From an uncultured Spirochaetia bacterium (GTDB taxonomy: Bacteria > Spirochaetota > CALGPD01): DNA of 6,101 nucleotides. Below, one piece after another: positions 5,666 through 6,101 of this stretch. Under the pieces are notes generated by a model. It saw only the letters and a list, made by a program, of their open reading frames with translations, was not told where the DNA came from and did no database searches. The stretch's first letter is position 1. Each line of letters opens with the position of its first letter. The stretch covers positions 1 to 6,101 of the forward strand of contig CALGPD010000496.1 of NCBI GenBank assembly GCA_937960625.1. The letters run 5' to 3'. A program made the translations under genes and the position numbers.

Positions 5666-5938
5666 TCATGATTGATTTTGATCGTTAATATTATTATTTA
5701 CAATATTATCTATAGCTTCCTGTTTCAATATGCTTTCTGCCCACTGCCTTACTTCTTCAATATCTCTGTATTGAAACAGGAATTTTTCCAATTCCGGTCT
5801 TGTCAGTGCGTCCAGTGTAAGTAAAGCTTCTCCTAATAAAATATTATTTTCTTTCTGAAGCTCAAGAGCTTTATCCAGCATTTTTTGTGTAATATAGCCT
5901 TCTTCAATTAACAATTCGCCCAGGTGTTTTTTTGCCAT
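5666..5938 (-). CDS. Small stand-alone MshEN-like (T2SSE_N-type) domain protein
   Basis: A 90-residue soluble protein without signal peptide or membrane segment. Residues 5-28 (HLGELLIEEGYITQKMLDKA and onward to Gln28) and 34-57 (LLGEALLTLDALTRPELEKF and onward) are two copies of the 24-residue motif typical of the MshEN domain, separated by exactly five residues as in that family. MshEN domains occur at the N-terminus of type II secretion and type IV pilus ATPases and bind cyclic-di-GMP. Here no ATPase follows. The ligand-binding Arg at motif position 1 is His5 and Leu34, Gly at position 10 of the second copy is Asp43, and the final Gln is Tyr57, so binding is doubtful. The tail (about 77-90) is Asn/Asp/Gln-rich and probably disordered. 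CAGGGT upstream of the ATG is a modest ribosome site. Function unknown; an adaptor or regulatory role is only a guess. Confidence 0.8.
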   Translation of the reverse strand: MAKKHLGELLIEEGYITQKMLDKALELQKENNILLGEALLTLDALTRPELEKFLFQYRDIEEVRQWAESILKQEAIDNIVNNNINDQNQS

Positions 5939-6029
5939 TTTTTTACCCTGTAATTTTTATAATCATACATATAAAAAATAATTAGAAGAGAAAAATAAAT
6001 CTATAATCGCAACTTTTTTTTTAAAATAG

Positions 6030-6058
6030 TTGACATATTGTCGTATTTTTGATGAAAT
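6030..6058 (+). promoter_or_regulatory. Rightward promoter for a gene beyond the window
   Basis: A consensus TTGACA (6030-6035), a 17-base spacer and TGAAAT (6053-6058) preceded by an extended -10 TG (6050-6051). The -35 box overlaps a small palindrome, GACA-TAT-TGTC (6032-6042). The start would be near 6065, so the transcript leaves the window. It is divergent from the - strand gene starting at 5938. A run of nine T at 6014-6022 lies just upstream. Confidence 0.5.
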
Positions 6059-6101
6059 ATAAATGTAATAGTAGTATGTCTAATATTAATATGTTATATG
6101 T

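Noticed and set aside
6014..6022. Nine-T homopolymer as a phase-variation tract
   Set aside because: It is non-coding, lies outside the spacer of any visible promoter, and such runs are common in this AT-rich DNA.

Overview
The window is a low-GC bacterial chromosomal segment with two housekeeping operons on the + strand, a gene-poor stretch that looks like it encodes structured RNA, and one small gene on the - strand. The gene order yidC-jag-mnmE is the classic replication-origin-proximal cluster of many bacteria, and infC-rpmI-rplT is the conserved IF3/L35/L20 operon. Protein sequences are ordinarily bacterial. YidC has the large periplasmic domain of diderm (Gram-negative-type) bacteria. 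Low GC with a diderm YidC would fit groups such as Elusimicrobiota or related lineages, but I cannot place the organism reliably from this sequence.

Layout. (1) 2-2335 and on to 3704: yidC (5' end outside the window), jag/khpB and mnmE, tightly packed. There is a 15-bp gap between yidC and jag, and jag and mnmE overlap by 11 bp. (2) 3705-3793: an intergenic region with a good sigma70-type promoter (TTGACT-17-TATATT), then a Shine-Dalgarno sequence. (3) 3794-4920: infC-rpmI-rplT, closed by a strong intrinsic terminator at 4945-4976. IF3 has no ATG, GTG or TTG start that gives the full protein. The full-length reading begins at an ATA (3794) or ATT (3791) behind AAGGAG, the rare-start device known for IF3 autoregulation. 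(4) 4978-5665: about 690 bp without a convincing protein gene. It holds a consensus-like promoter (5101-5128) and two segments that each fold into long complementary stems running directly into a T-tract (T7 at 5313-5319, T8 at 5572-5579). I read these as two tandem candidate structured RNAs of unknown family, and they are the most interesting part of the window. (5) 5666-5938 on the - strand: a free-standing small protein with the tandem motif layout of the MshEN (T2SSE_N-like) domain. (6) 5939-6101: AT-rich, with a rightward promoter (6030-6058) pointing out of the window.

Functionally the annotated genes serve membrane protein insertion (YidC), RNA binding (Jag/KhpB), tRNA wobble-uridine modification (MnmE), and translation initiation and 50S assembly (IF3, L35, L20). 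The RNA candidates have their own promoter downstream of the rplT terminator and therefore look like an independent transcription unit or units.
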